This document shows positions 49,301 to 61,800 of a DNA stretch of 64,000 bases, one piece after another. Numbering within the stretch: position 1 is the first letter of the stretch; every line of letters starts with the position of its first letter. The notes beneath the pieces were generated by a model. It worked only from the letters and a program-made list of their open reading frames with translations, was not told the DNA's origin and did no database searches. The stretch is taken from assembly GCA_035772735.1 (NCBI GenBank), contig JASDFA010000002.1, positions 1,302,001 to 1,366,000 on the forward strand, read 5' to 3'. Position numbers and translations under genes: made by a program. Origin of the DNA: Datura wrightii. Its lineage: Eukaryota; Streptophyta; Magnoliopsida; Solanales; Solanaceae.

Positions 49301-50852
49301 TTACAATTTTCGCGATTTTCGGTGTATGTTAGCCCACAGATTTCTCGAGATTTGATTGACCGTCTCTGTTTGGCCCCAAATTTTGGCTGGGCGCAGCCTA
49401 CAAGTCCTGGTGACGAACGCCCTACCATTTTGTTTGATCGGCATCACTATTTTTCGCATAAATGAGAATTTACGAATTTTTTTATTTTCGTCGTATGTTA
49501 GCCCACGGATTTCTCGAGATTTAAATGACCCCCTCCGTTCGGCCCCAAATTTTGTCTTTGCGCAGCCTACAAAGCGTAGTGATGAGATCCTATCATTTTA
49601 TTTTATCGGCATAATTATTTTTTGAATAAATGAGAATTTACGATTTTTGAGATTTTCGGTGTATGTTAGCCCACGGATTTCTCGAGATTTGGTTGACCGA
49701 CTCCGTATGACCTAAAATTTTAGCTGCGCACACCCTACAAGGCCTGGTGACGAGCGCCCTATAATTTCGTTTGATCGGCATCACTATTTTTCGCATAAAT
49801 GAGAATTTACGATTTTCGCAATTTTCGGTGTATGTTAGCCCACGGATTTCTTGAGATTTGATTGACCGCCTCCGTTCGGTCTAAAATTTTGGTTGTGCGC
49901 AGCCTGCGAGGCCTGGTGACGGGCGCCCTATCATTGCATTTGATTGGAATCACTAGTTTTCGCATAAATGGGAATTTACAATTTTCGCGATTTTCGGTGT
50001 ATGTTAGCCCACGGATTTCTGGAGATTTGATCGACCGTCTCTGTTTGGCCCTAAATTTTTATTGTGCATAGCATACAAGGCCTGGTGATGGGCGCCCTAT
50101 CACTTTATTTGATCGGCATAACTATTTTTCTCATAAATGAGAATTTATGATTTTCGCAATTTTCGGTGTATGTTAGCCCACGGATTTCTCGAGATTTGAT
50201 TGACCGTCTCTGTTTGGCCCCAAATTTTTGCTGTGCGCAGCCTACAAGTCCTGGTGACGAGCGCCCTATAATTTCGTTTGATCGACATCACTATTTTTCG
50301 CATAAATGAGAATTTATGATTTTTTCGATTTTCGGTGTATGTTAGCCCACGGATTTCACGAGATTTGATTGACCGCCTCCGTTCGGCCTCAAATTTTTGT
50401 TGTGCGCAGCCTAAAAAGCCTAGTGACGACAGCCCTATCACTTTATTTGATCGGCATAACTATTTTTTGAATAAATGAGAATTTAAGATTTTCGCAATTT
50501 TCGATGTATGTTGGCTCACGAATTTCTCGAGATTTGATTGACTGTCTCTGTTCGGCCCCAAATTTTGGTTGTGAGCAGCTACAACTCCTTCTGATGAGCT
50601 CCCTATCATTTCGTTTGATCGTCATCACTATTTTTCGCATAAATGAGAATTTACAATTTTTTCGATTTCCGGTGTATGTTAGCCCACAGATTTCTCGAGA
50701 TTTGAATGACCTCCTTCCTTCGGCCCCAAATTTTGGGTTTGCGGAGCCTATGAAGCCTGGTGACGGGCGCCCTATCACTTTTTTTGATCGGCATAACTAT
50801 TTTCCGAATAAATTAGAATTTACGAATTTCGCGATTTTCGGTGTATGATAGT
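46364..50852 (+). repeat. 169-bp satellite array, block 2
   Basis: Same monomer family as block 1. From about 48 kb, variants with TTTTTTCGATTTTCGG and GAATGACCGCCTCCGTTCGG become frequent and mix with GATTGACCGTCTC types. A few monomers are shortened, for example around 46,440-46,700. Confidence 0.95.
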
Positions 50853-51694
50853 TGTCACACCCCGCCCTTGGGGGAATGACTGGCACCTGGTGCCCTACTA
50901 GGACCTGACCTGCTGGACTGTTAAGCCTGGGCGCATCTGGCGCCTGGCTGGCTCTAACTCACATTTCTGGAAACAAAGGGCTATATAACGGCTGTAAATA
51001 CAGCCCCCGGCCCATTGGCCTATAGCCTTCTGTACCTGTACTAACAGCTGACCAGAAACATCTCAATTCAGGGGAACCTATACGGGCCGACAAGGCCACC
51101 ATGCTGTCTAGTTATCTGTAACTCAAACATAACATACTAAGAAGCTACGTGACCGGCAAGGTCACCACTACTGGCAAACTATGGCCCCACACGACCCTTA
51201 CAAGGAAAGAAAGGATAAAGGCAACTATACAACTGCACGGCCCCACACGACCGGCTCATCTGACCACAGGGAATATATACAGACTGCAAGCCTCTAGGAA
51301 TAGTAATAGAACTGGTCGGGACAAGGCCCCGACCTACCCGTACTATATACAACAAAAGGAACTGAACTACACCTCTGAAATTCAGCCTCCGGATGACTGG
51401 AGCTGAATACTCAACTGCTGACAGGGAGTCACGTAGAATCGCCTGCTCGTCTAAGAGTACCTGTAGGCAAGTAATGCAGCGCCCCACTGGGCGTCAGTAC
51501 CACTGGTACCGAGTATGTAAAGCAATGACTGAAAAGATATCTGAAATCAACAATGTAGTTGACAAAACTGAAATAGAAAGAGCTAGATTATCTGTCTGAT
51601 GATGTAAGTCGTACCTGTTCTCAATCATACTGGGAGGAATGGATATAACATTCTACTACTAATCTACTCACGTCTAACATAATAACATAACATA
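50853..51694 (+). mobile_element. LTR-like insertion in the satellite
   Basis: An 842-bp sequence of different composition starts TGTCACACCCCGCCC, a start usual for plant gypsy LTRs, and ends in ACATAATAACATAACATAA. Satellite stops at GTGTATGATAGT and resumes at TTGACCGTC, so about 23 bp of the monomer are missing at the site and no target duplication is visible. No protein domain is visible. It may be a truncated or partial LTR. Confidence 0.6.
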
Positions 51695-54600
51695 ATTGAC
51701 CGTCTCTGTTCGGCAACAAATTTTGGCTGTGAGGAGCCTACAAATCCTTGTGAAGAGCGCCCTATCATTTCATTTGATCGGTATAACTATTTTTCGCATA
51801 AATGAGAATTTACAATTTTTTCGATTTTCGGTGTAAGTTAGCCCGCGGATTTCTCGAGATTTGAATGACCGCCTCCGTTCGGCCCCAAATTTTGGCTTTG
51901 CGTTGCCTACAACTCCATGTGAGGAGCGTCGTATCATTTAATTTGATTGGCTTAGCTATTTTTCGCATAAATGAGAATTTATGATTTTCGCCATTTTCGG
52001 TGTATGTTAGCCCACGGATTTCTCGAGATTTGATTGATCGCCTCGGTTTGGCCCCAAATATTTGCTGTACGCAGCCTATAAGGCCTTGTGATAAGCGTCC
52101 TATCATTTCATTTGATTGGCATCACTATTTTTCGCATAAATGAGAATTTACGATTTTCGCGATTTTCGGTGTATGCTAGCCCACGGATTTCTCGAGATTT
52201 GAATAACCGCCTCTGTTCGGCCCCAAATTTTGGCTGTGAGGAGCCTACAAGTCCTTATGAAGAGCGCCCTATCATTTCATTTGATCGGCATCACTATTTT
52301 GCGCATAAATGAGAATTTACGATTTTTTCGATTTTCGGTGTATGTTAGCCCACGGATTTCTCGAGATTTGAATGACCGCCTCCGTTCGACCCCAAATTTT
52401 GGCTTTGCGGAGCCTACAAAACCTGGTGACGGGCGCCCTATCACTTTTTTTGATCGGCGTAACTATTTTTGAATAAATGAGAATTTATGATTTTCGCGAT
52501 TTTCGGTGTATGTTAGCCCACGGATTTCTCGAGATTTTATTGACCGTTTCTGTTTGGCCCCAAATTTTGGCTATACGCTGCCTACAAGTCCTAGTGACGA
52601 GCGCCCTATCATTTCATTTCATTGACATAAATATTTTTCGCAAAAATGAGAATTTACGATATTTTCGATTTTCGGTGTATGTTAACCCACAGATTTCTCG
52701 AGATTTGGATGACCGCCTCCGTTCGGCCTCAAATTTTTGTTGTGCGCAGCCTAAAAGGCCTGGTGACGACAGCCCTATCAATTTATTTGATCGGTATAAC
52801 TAATTTTTTATTAAATGAAAATTTATGATTTTCGTGATTTTCGATGTATGTTAGCCAACGAATTTCTCGAGATTTGATTGACCGTCTCTGTTCGGCCCCA
52901 AATTTTGATTGTGAGCAGCCTACAAGTCCTTGTGACGAGCGCCCTATCATTTCATTTGATCGGCATCACTATTTTTCGCATAAATGAGAATTTACGATTT
53001 TCATAATTTTCGGTGTATGTTAGCCTACGGATTTCTCGAGATTTGATTGACCGTCTCTGTTTGGCCCTAAATTTTGGTTGTGCGCAGCCTACAAGTCCTG
53101 CTGACTAGCGCCCTACCACTTTATTTTATCGGCATAACTATTTTTCGAATAAATGAGAATTTACGATTTTTGCGATTTTCGGTGTATGTTAGCCCACGGA
53201 TTTCTCGAGATTTGAATGACCGCCTCCGTTCGGCCCCAAATTTTGGATGTGAATAGTCTACAAGTCCTTGTGACAAGCGTCTTATCATTTCATTTGATCG
53301 GCATCACTATTTTTTGCATAAATGAGAATTTACGATTTTTTCGATTTTCGGTGTATGTTAGCCCGCAGATTTCTCGTAATTTGTTTGACCGCCTCCGTTC
53401 AGCCCCAAATTTTGGCTATGCGCAGCCTGCAAGTCCTGGTGACTAGCGCCCTATCATTTTGTTTGATCGGCATAATTATTTTTTGAATAAATGAGAATTT
53501 ACAATTTTCGCGATTTTCGGTGTATGTTAGCCCACGGATTTCTCGAGATTTGATTGACCGTCTCTGTTCGGCCCCAAATTTTGGCCGTGAGCAGCCTACA
53601 AGTCCTTGTGACGAGCGCCCTATTATTTTATTTGATCGGCATCACTATTATTCGCATAAATGAGAATTTAAGATTTTTTTGATTTTCGGTGTATGTTAGC
53701 CCACGGATTTCTGGAGATGTGATTGACCATCTCCGTTTGGCTCTAAATTTTTGTTGTGCGCAGCCTACAAGGCCTGGTGATGGGCGCCCTATCACTTTAT
53801 TTGATCGGTATAACTATTTTTCTAATAAATGAGAATTAATGATTTTCGCGATTTTCAGTGTATGTTAGCCCACGGATTTCTCGAGATTTGATTGACCGTC
53901 TCTGTTTGGTCTAAAATTTTGGTTGTGCGCAGCCTACAAGTTCTGGCTACGAGTGCCCAATCATTTTGTTTGATCGGCATCACCATTTTTCACATAAATG
54001 AGAATTTACGACTTTTTCAATTTTCGGTGTATCTTCGCCCACGGATTTCACGAGATTTGATTAACCGTCTCTGTTTGGTCAAAAATTTTGGCTATGCGCA
54101 GCCTACAAGTCTTGGTGACGAGCGCCATATCATTTTGTTTGATCAGCATCACTATTTTTAGCATAAATGAGAATTTACGATTTTTTTGATTTTCGGTGTA
54201 TGTTAGGCCACGAATTTCACGAGATTTGATTGACCGTCTCTGTTTGGCCCCAAATTTTGGCTGTGCGCAGCCTACAAGTCCTAGTGACGAGCGCCCTATC
54301 ATTTCATTTGATCGACATCACTATTTTTCGCATAAAGTAGAATTTATGATTTTTTCGATTTTCGGTATATGTTAGCCCACGGATTTCTCGATATTTGAAT
54401 AGTCGTCTCTGTTCGGCCCCAAATTTTTGCTGTGAGGAGCCTACAAGTCCTTGTGAAGAGCGCCGTATCATTTCATTTGATCGACATCACTATTTTTTGC
54501 ATAAAGTAGAATTTACGTTTTTTTGATTTTCGGTGTATGTTAGCCCACGGATTTCTCGAGATTTCAATAACCGCCTCTGTTCGGCCCTTTGGCTGTGCGC

Positions 54601-57600
54601 AGCCCACAAGGCCTAGTGATGGGCAGCCTATCACTTTATTTGATCGGCATAACTATTTTTCTCATAAATGAGAATTTACAATTTTCGTGATTTTCGATGT
54701 ATGTTAATCCACGGATTTCTCGAGATTTGATTGCCCGTCTCTGTTTGGTCCAAAATTTTAGCTGTGCGCAGCCTACAAGTCCCGGTGAAGAGCGCCCTAC
54801 ATTTGGTCGGCATCACTATTTTTCGCATAAATGAGAACTTACGTTTTTTTGATTTTCGGTGTATGTTAGCCCACGAATTTCACGAGATTTGATTGACTGT
54901 CTCTGTTCGGCCCCAATTTTTGGCTGTGAGCTGCCTACAAGTCCTTGTGAGGAGCGTCCTATCATTTCATTTGATCGGCATCACTATTTTTTGCATAAAT
55001 GAGAATTTATGATTTTTTCGATTTTCGGTGTATGTTAGCCCACGGATTTCTCGAGATTTGAATGACCGCCTCCATTCGGCCCCAAATTTTGGCTATGCGC
55101 AGCCTACAAGTCCTTGTGACGAGCACCCTATCATTTCATTTGATCGGCATCACTATTTTTCGCATAAATGAGAATTTACGATTTTCGCGATTTTCGGTGT
55201 ATGTTAGCCAACGAATATCTGGAGATTTGATCGACCGTCTCCGTTCGACCCCAAATTTTGGCTTTGCGGAGCCTACAAAACCTGGTGACGGGCGCCCTAT
55301 CACTTTTTTTTTCGGCGTAACTATTTTTGAATAAATGAGAATTTACGATTTTCGTGATTTTCGGTGTATTAACACCCACGGATTTCTCGAGATTTGATTG
55401 ACCGTCTCTGTTTGGCCCCAAATTTTTGTTGTACGCTGCCTACAAGTCCTAGTGGCGAGCGCCCTCTCATTTCATTTGATCGACATAATTATTTTTCGCA
55501 TAAATGAGAATTTACGATATTTTCGATTTTCGGTGTATGTTAACCCACAGATTTCTCGAGATTTGGATGACCGCCTCCGTTCGGCCTCAAATTTTTGTTG
55601 TGCGCAGCCTAAAAGGCCTGGTGACGATAGCCCTATCAATTTATTTGATCGGTATAACTAATTTTTTAATAAATGAAAATTTACGATTTTCGTGATTTTC
55701 GATGTATGTTAGCCCACGAATTTCTCGAGATTTGATTGACCGTCTCTGTTCGGCCCCAAATTTTGGTTGTGAGCAGCCTACAAGTCCTTGTGACGAGCGC
55801 CCTATCATTTCATTTGATCGGCATCACTATTTTTCGCATAAATGAGAATTTACGATTTTCGTAATTTTCGGTGTATGTTAGCCCACGGATTTCTCGAGAT
55901 TTGATTGACCGTCTCTGTTTGGCCCTAAATTTTGGTTGTGCGCAGCCTGCAAGTCCTGCTGACTAGCGCCCTACCACTTTATTTTATCGGCATAACTATT
56001 TTTTGAATAAATGAGAATTTACGATTTTTGCGATTTTCGGTGTATGTTAGCCCACGGATTTCTCGAGATTTGAATGACCGCCTCCGTTCGGCCCAAATTT
56101 TGGATGTGAGCAGTCTACAAGTCCTTGTGACGAGCGCCTTATCATTTCATTTGATCGGCATCACTATTTTTTGCATAAATGAGAATTTACGATTTTTTCG
56201 ATTTTCGATGTATGTTAGCCCGCAGATTTCTCGTGATTTGAATGACCGCCTCCGTTCAGCCCCAAATTTTGGCTGTGCGCAGCCTGCAAGTCCTGGTGAC
56301 TAGCGCCCTATCATTTTGTTTGATCGGCATAACTATTTTTTGAATAAATGAGAATTTACAATTTTCGCGATTTTCGGTGTATGTTAGCCCACAGATTTCT
56401 CGAGATTTGATTGACCGACTCTGTTCGGCCCCAAATTTTAGCTGTGAGCAGCCTACAAGTCCTTGTGACGAGCGCCCTATCATTTTATTTGATCGGCATC
56501 ACTATTATTCACATAAATGAGAATTTAAGATTTTTTTTGATTTTCGGTGTATGTTAGCCCATGGATTTCTCGAGATTTGAATGACCGCCTCCGTTCGGCC
56601 CAAATTTTGGCTTTGCGAAGCCTACAAGGCCTGGTGACGTGCGCCCTATCACTTTATTTGATCGGCATAACTATTTTTTGAATAAATCAGAATTTACGAT
56701 TTTCGCGATTTTCGGTTTATGTTAGCCCACGAATTTCTCGAGATTTGATTGACCGCCTCCGTTCGGCCCAAACTTTTGGTTGTGCGTAGCCTGCGGGGCT
56801 TGGTGACGGGCGCCCCATTGTTTCATTTGATTGGAATAACTATGTTTTACATAAATGAGAATTTACGATTTTTGCGATTTTCGATGTATGTTAGCCCACG
56901 GATTTCTCGAGATTTGAATGACCGCCTCCGTTCGGCCCAAATTTTGGATGTGAACAGTCTACAAGTCCTTGTGACGAGCGCCTTATCATTTCATTTGATC
57001 GGCATCACTATTTTTTGCATAAATGAGAATTTACGATTTTTTCGATTTTCGATGTATGTTAGCCCGCAGATTTCTCGTGATTTGAATGACCGCCTCCGTT
57101 CAGCCCCAAATTTTGGCTGTGCGCAGCCTGCAAGTCCTGGTGACTAGCGCCCTATCATTTTGTTTGATCGACATAACTATTTTTTGAATAAATGAGAATT
57201 TACAATTTTCGCGATTTTCGGTGTATGTTAGCCCACGGATTTCTCGAGATTTGATTGACCGACTCTGTTCGGCCCCAAATTTTGGCTGTGAGCAGCCTAC
57301 AAGTCCTTGTGACGAGCGCCCTATCATTTTATTTGATCGGCATCACTATTATTCGCATAAATGAGAATTTACGATTTTTTTGATTTTCGGTGTATGTTAG
57401 CCCGCAGATTTCTCGTGATTTGAATGACCGCCTCCTTTCGGCCCCAAATTTTGGCTGTGCGCAGCCTGCAAGTCCTGGTGACTAGCGCCCTATCATTTTT
57501 TTTGATCGGCATAACTATTTTTTGAATAAATGAGAATTTACAATTTTCGCGATTTTCGGTGTATGTTAGCCCACGGATTTCTCAAGATTTGATTGATCGA

Positions 57601-60600
57601 CTCTGTTCGGCCCCAAATTTTGGCTGTGAGCAGCCTACAAGTCCTTGTGACGAGCGCCCTATCACTTTATTTGATCGGCATAACTATTTTTTGAATAAAT
57701 CAGAATTTACGATTTTCGCGATTTTCGGTTTATGTTAGCCCACGAATTTCTCGAGATTTGATTGACCGCCTCCGTTCGGCCCAAACTTTTGGCTGTGCGT
57801 AGCCTGCGGGGCTTGGTGACGGGCGCCCCATTGTTTCATTTGATTGGAATAACTATGTTTTGCATAAATGAGAATTTACGATTTTCGCGATTTTCGGTGT
57901 ATGTTAGCCCACGGATATCTGGATATTCGATCGACAGTCTCCGTTTGGCCCCAAATTTTTGTTGTGCGTAGCCTACAAGGCCTGGTGATGGGCGCCCTAT
58001 CACTTTATTTGATCGGCATAACTATTTTTCTCATAAATGAGAATTTACGATTTTTGTGATTTTCGATGTATGTTATCCCACGGATTTCTCGAGATTTTAT
58101 TGACCGTCTCTGTTTGGCCCCAAATTTTTGTTGTACGCAGCCTACAAGTCCTAGTGACGAGCACCCTATCATTTCGTTTGATCGACATAACTATTTTTTG
58201 AATAAATGAGAATTTACGATTTTCGCAATTTTCGGTGTATGTTAGCCCACGGATTTCTCGTGATTTGATTGACCGTCTCTGTTCGGCCATAAATTTTGGC
58301 TGTGAGCAGCCTACAAGTCCTTGTGACGAGCGCCCTATCATTTTATTTGATCGGCATCACTATTATTCGCATAAATGACAATTTAAGATTTTTTTGATTT
58401 TCGGTGTATGTTAGCCCATGGATTTCTCGAGATTTGAATGACCGCCTCCGTTCGGCCCCAAATTTTGGCTTTGCGAAGCCTACAAGGCCTGGTGATGTGC
58501 GCCCTATCACTTTATTTGATCAGCATAACTATTTTTTGAATAAATCAGAATTTACGATTTTTGCGATTTTCGGTTTATGTTAGCCCACGAATTTCTCGAG
58601 ATTTGATTGACCACCTCCGTTCGGCCCAAACTTTTGGCTGTGCGTAGCCTGCGGGGCTTGGTGACGGGCGCCTAATTGTTTCATTTGATTGGAATAACTA
58701 TGTTTTGCATAAATGAGAATTTACGATTTTCGCGATTTTCGGTGTATGTTAGCCCACGGATATTTGGATATTCGATCGACAGTCTCCGTTTGGCCCCAAA
58801 TTTTTGTTGTGCGTAGCCTACAAGGCCTGGTGATAGGCGCCCTATCACTTTATTTGATCGGCATAACTATTTTTCTCATAAATGAGAATTTACGATTTTT
58901 GCGATTTTCGATGTATGTTTTCCCACAGATTTCTCGAGATTTTATTGACCGTCTCTGTTTGGCCCCAAATTTTTGTTGTACGCAGCCTACAAGTCCTAGT
59001 GACGAGCACCCTGTCATTTCGTTTGATCGACATAACTATTTTTTGAATAAATGAGAATTTACGATTTTCGCAATTTTCGATGTATGTTAGCCCACGGATT
59101 TCTCGTGATTTGATTGACCGTCTCTGTTCGGCCACAAATTTTGGCTGTGAGCGGCCTACAAGTCCTTGTGATGAGCGCCCTATCATTTCATTTGATCGGC
59201 ATCACTATTATTCGCTTAAATGAGAATTTACGATTTTTTCGATTTCCGGTGTATGTTAGCCAACGGATTTCTCGAGATTTGAAGGACCGCCTCAGTTCGG
59301 TCTCAAATTTTGGCTTTGCAGCGCCTACAAGGCCTTGTGACGGGCGCCCTATCAATTTATTTGATCGGCATCACTATTTCTTGCGTAAATGAGAATTTAT
59401 GATTTTCGCGATTTTCAGTGTATGTTAGCCCATGAATTTCTCGAGATTTGATTGACCGTCTCTATTCGGCCCCGAATTTTGGCTATGAGCAGCCTACAAG
59501 TCCTTGTGATGAATGCCCTATCATTTCATTTGATCGGTATCACTATTTTTCGCATAAATGAGAATTTACGATTTTTTCAATTTTCGGTGTATGTTAGCCC
59601 ACGGATTTCTCGAGATTTGAATTAGCGCCTCCGTTCGGCCCCAAATTATGACTTTGCGCAGCCTACAAGGCCTGGTGACGAGCGCCCTATCATTTCACTT
59701 TATCGGCATCACTATTTTTCGCATAAATGAGAATTTACAATTTTTTCGATTTTCGGTGTATGTTAGCCTACAGATTTCTGAAAATTTGAAGGACCGCCTC
59801 CGTTCAGCCCAAAATTTTGGCTTTACGAAGCCTACAAGGCTTGATGACGGGCGCTCTATCACTTTATTTGATCGGCATCACTATTTCTCGCGTAAATGAG
59901 AATTTATTATTTTTGCGATTTTCGGTATATGTTAGCCCACGGATTTCTCGATTTTTGATTGACCGTCTCTGTTTGGCCCCAAATTTTGGCTGTGCGGAGC
60001 CTACAAGTCCTTGTGACGAGCGCCCTATCATTTTGTTTGATCGGCATCACTATTTTTCGCATCAATGAGAATTTACGATTTTTTTGATTTTCGGTGTATG
60101 TTAGCCCACGGATTTCTCGAGATTTAAATGACCGCCTCCGTTCGGCCCCATATTTTGTCTTTGCAAATCCAACAAGGCCTGGTGATGGGCGCCCTATCAC
60201 TTTATTTGATCGGCATAACTATTTTTTGAATAAATGAGAATTTACGATTTTCGCGATTTTCGGTGTATATTTTGCCCACGGATTTCTCGAGATTTGATTG
60301 ACCGCCTCCGTTTGGCCCCAAATATTTGTTGTGCGCAACCTACAAGGCCTTGTGAGGAGCGCCGTATCATTTAATTTGATTGGCATCGCTATTTTTCGCA
60401 TAAATGAGAGTTTACGATTTTCGCAATTTTCGGTGTATGTTAGCCCATGGATTTCTCGAGATTTGATCGACCGTCTCCGTTTGGCCCCAAATTTTGGCTT
60501 TACGCAGCCTACAAGGCCTGGTGACGGGCGCCCTATCACTTTATTTGATAGGCATAACTATTTCTCGAATAAATGAGAATTTACGATTTTCACGATTTTC

Positions 60601-61458
60601 GGTGTATGTTAGCCCACAGATTTTTCGAGATTTGATTGACCGTCTCCGTTTGGCCCAAAATTTTGGCTGTGTGCAACCTACAAGGCCTGGTGACAAGAGC
60701 CCTATTATTTCGTTTGATTGGCATCACTATTTTTCGCATAAATGAGAATTTACGATTTTTTCAATTTTTGGTGTATGTTAGCCCACGGATTTCTCGAGAT
60801 TTGAATTAGCGCCTTCGTTCGGCCCCAAATTTTGACTTTGCGCAGCCTACAAGGCCTGGTGACGGGCCTCCTATCACTTTATTTGATCGGCATAACTATT
60901 TTTCTCATAAATGAGAATTTACGATTTTTGCGATTTTCGGTGAATGTTAACCCACGGATTTCCCGAGATTTGGTTGATCGTCTCCGTTTGACCTAAAATT
61001 TTAACTGCGCGCAGCCTATAAGGCCTGGTGACGAGCGCCCTATCATTTCTTTTGATCAGCATCACTATTTTTCGCATAAATGAGAATTTATGATTTTCCT
61101 GATTTTCGGTGTGTGTTAGCCCACGGATTTCTCGAGATTTGATCGACCGTCTCCGTTTGGCTCCAAATTTTTGTTGTGCGCAGCCTACAACGCCTGGTGA
61201 CGAGCGCTCTATCATTTCGATTGATCGGCATCACTATTTTTTTCATAAATGAGAATTTACGATTTTCGCGATTTTCGTTGTATGTTAGCCCACAGATTTC
61301 TCGAGATTTGGTTGACCGTCTCTGTTTGACCTAAAATTTTAGCTGCGCGCATCCTATAAGGCCTGGTGACGAGCGCCCTATCATTTCATTTGATCGGCAT
61401 AACCATTTTTCGTATAAGTGAGAATTTACGATTTTCGCATTTTTCGGTGTGTTTTAGC
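51695..61458 (+). repeat. 169-bp satellite array, block 3, with local higher-order repeats
   Basis: Monomers as in block 2. Local higher-order structure is visible: segments at 57,868-58,341 recur exactly 845 bp (five monomers) further at 58,713-59,186; 56,040-56,480 recurs about 845-849 bp later; and 52,650-53,440 recurs 2,858 bp later at 55,500-56,300. Open frames of 60-146 codons in this block are by-products of the repeat and are not called as genes. Confidence 0.95.
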
Positions 61459-61800
61459 TCTTTATTCACAAAATAAGAACTGCCGAGATGCAAGTCTTTT
61501 GATGAGATCTTACATAATGTTGTTAAAACTATAATATAATCGATGGAAAAAGAGTTCATTAGTGGCACATTATCTTAATGATCATAACTTTGGGCTGGAT
61601 TATTCGTTTTACATGTTTTTTTTTCATTTTGTGTATTTTTTCGAGATCTATCTGGACAAACTGTCGTGGGGCGGTTTGGCAGAGGCAATTTTCTCAAAAT
61701 ATTCCTCTATCGCAGTCATTCAACATATTTCCCAATATGATTGACAATTTTAATTTAAAAACTGGTCCTAACGACCCACCACAACCGACACCACCATGGC
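61459..61800. other. Non-satellite island 2 within the array
   Basis: A 342-bp sequence nearly identical to the first 340 bp of island 1, with the same left junction (TTAGC|TCTTTATTC). On the right it passes from CCATGGCAAGCG straight into satellite CCCTATCAC, whereas island 1 continues for another 200 bp. The shared AGCG at the join suggests a deletion by microhomology. Confidence 0.85.
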
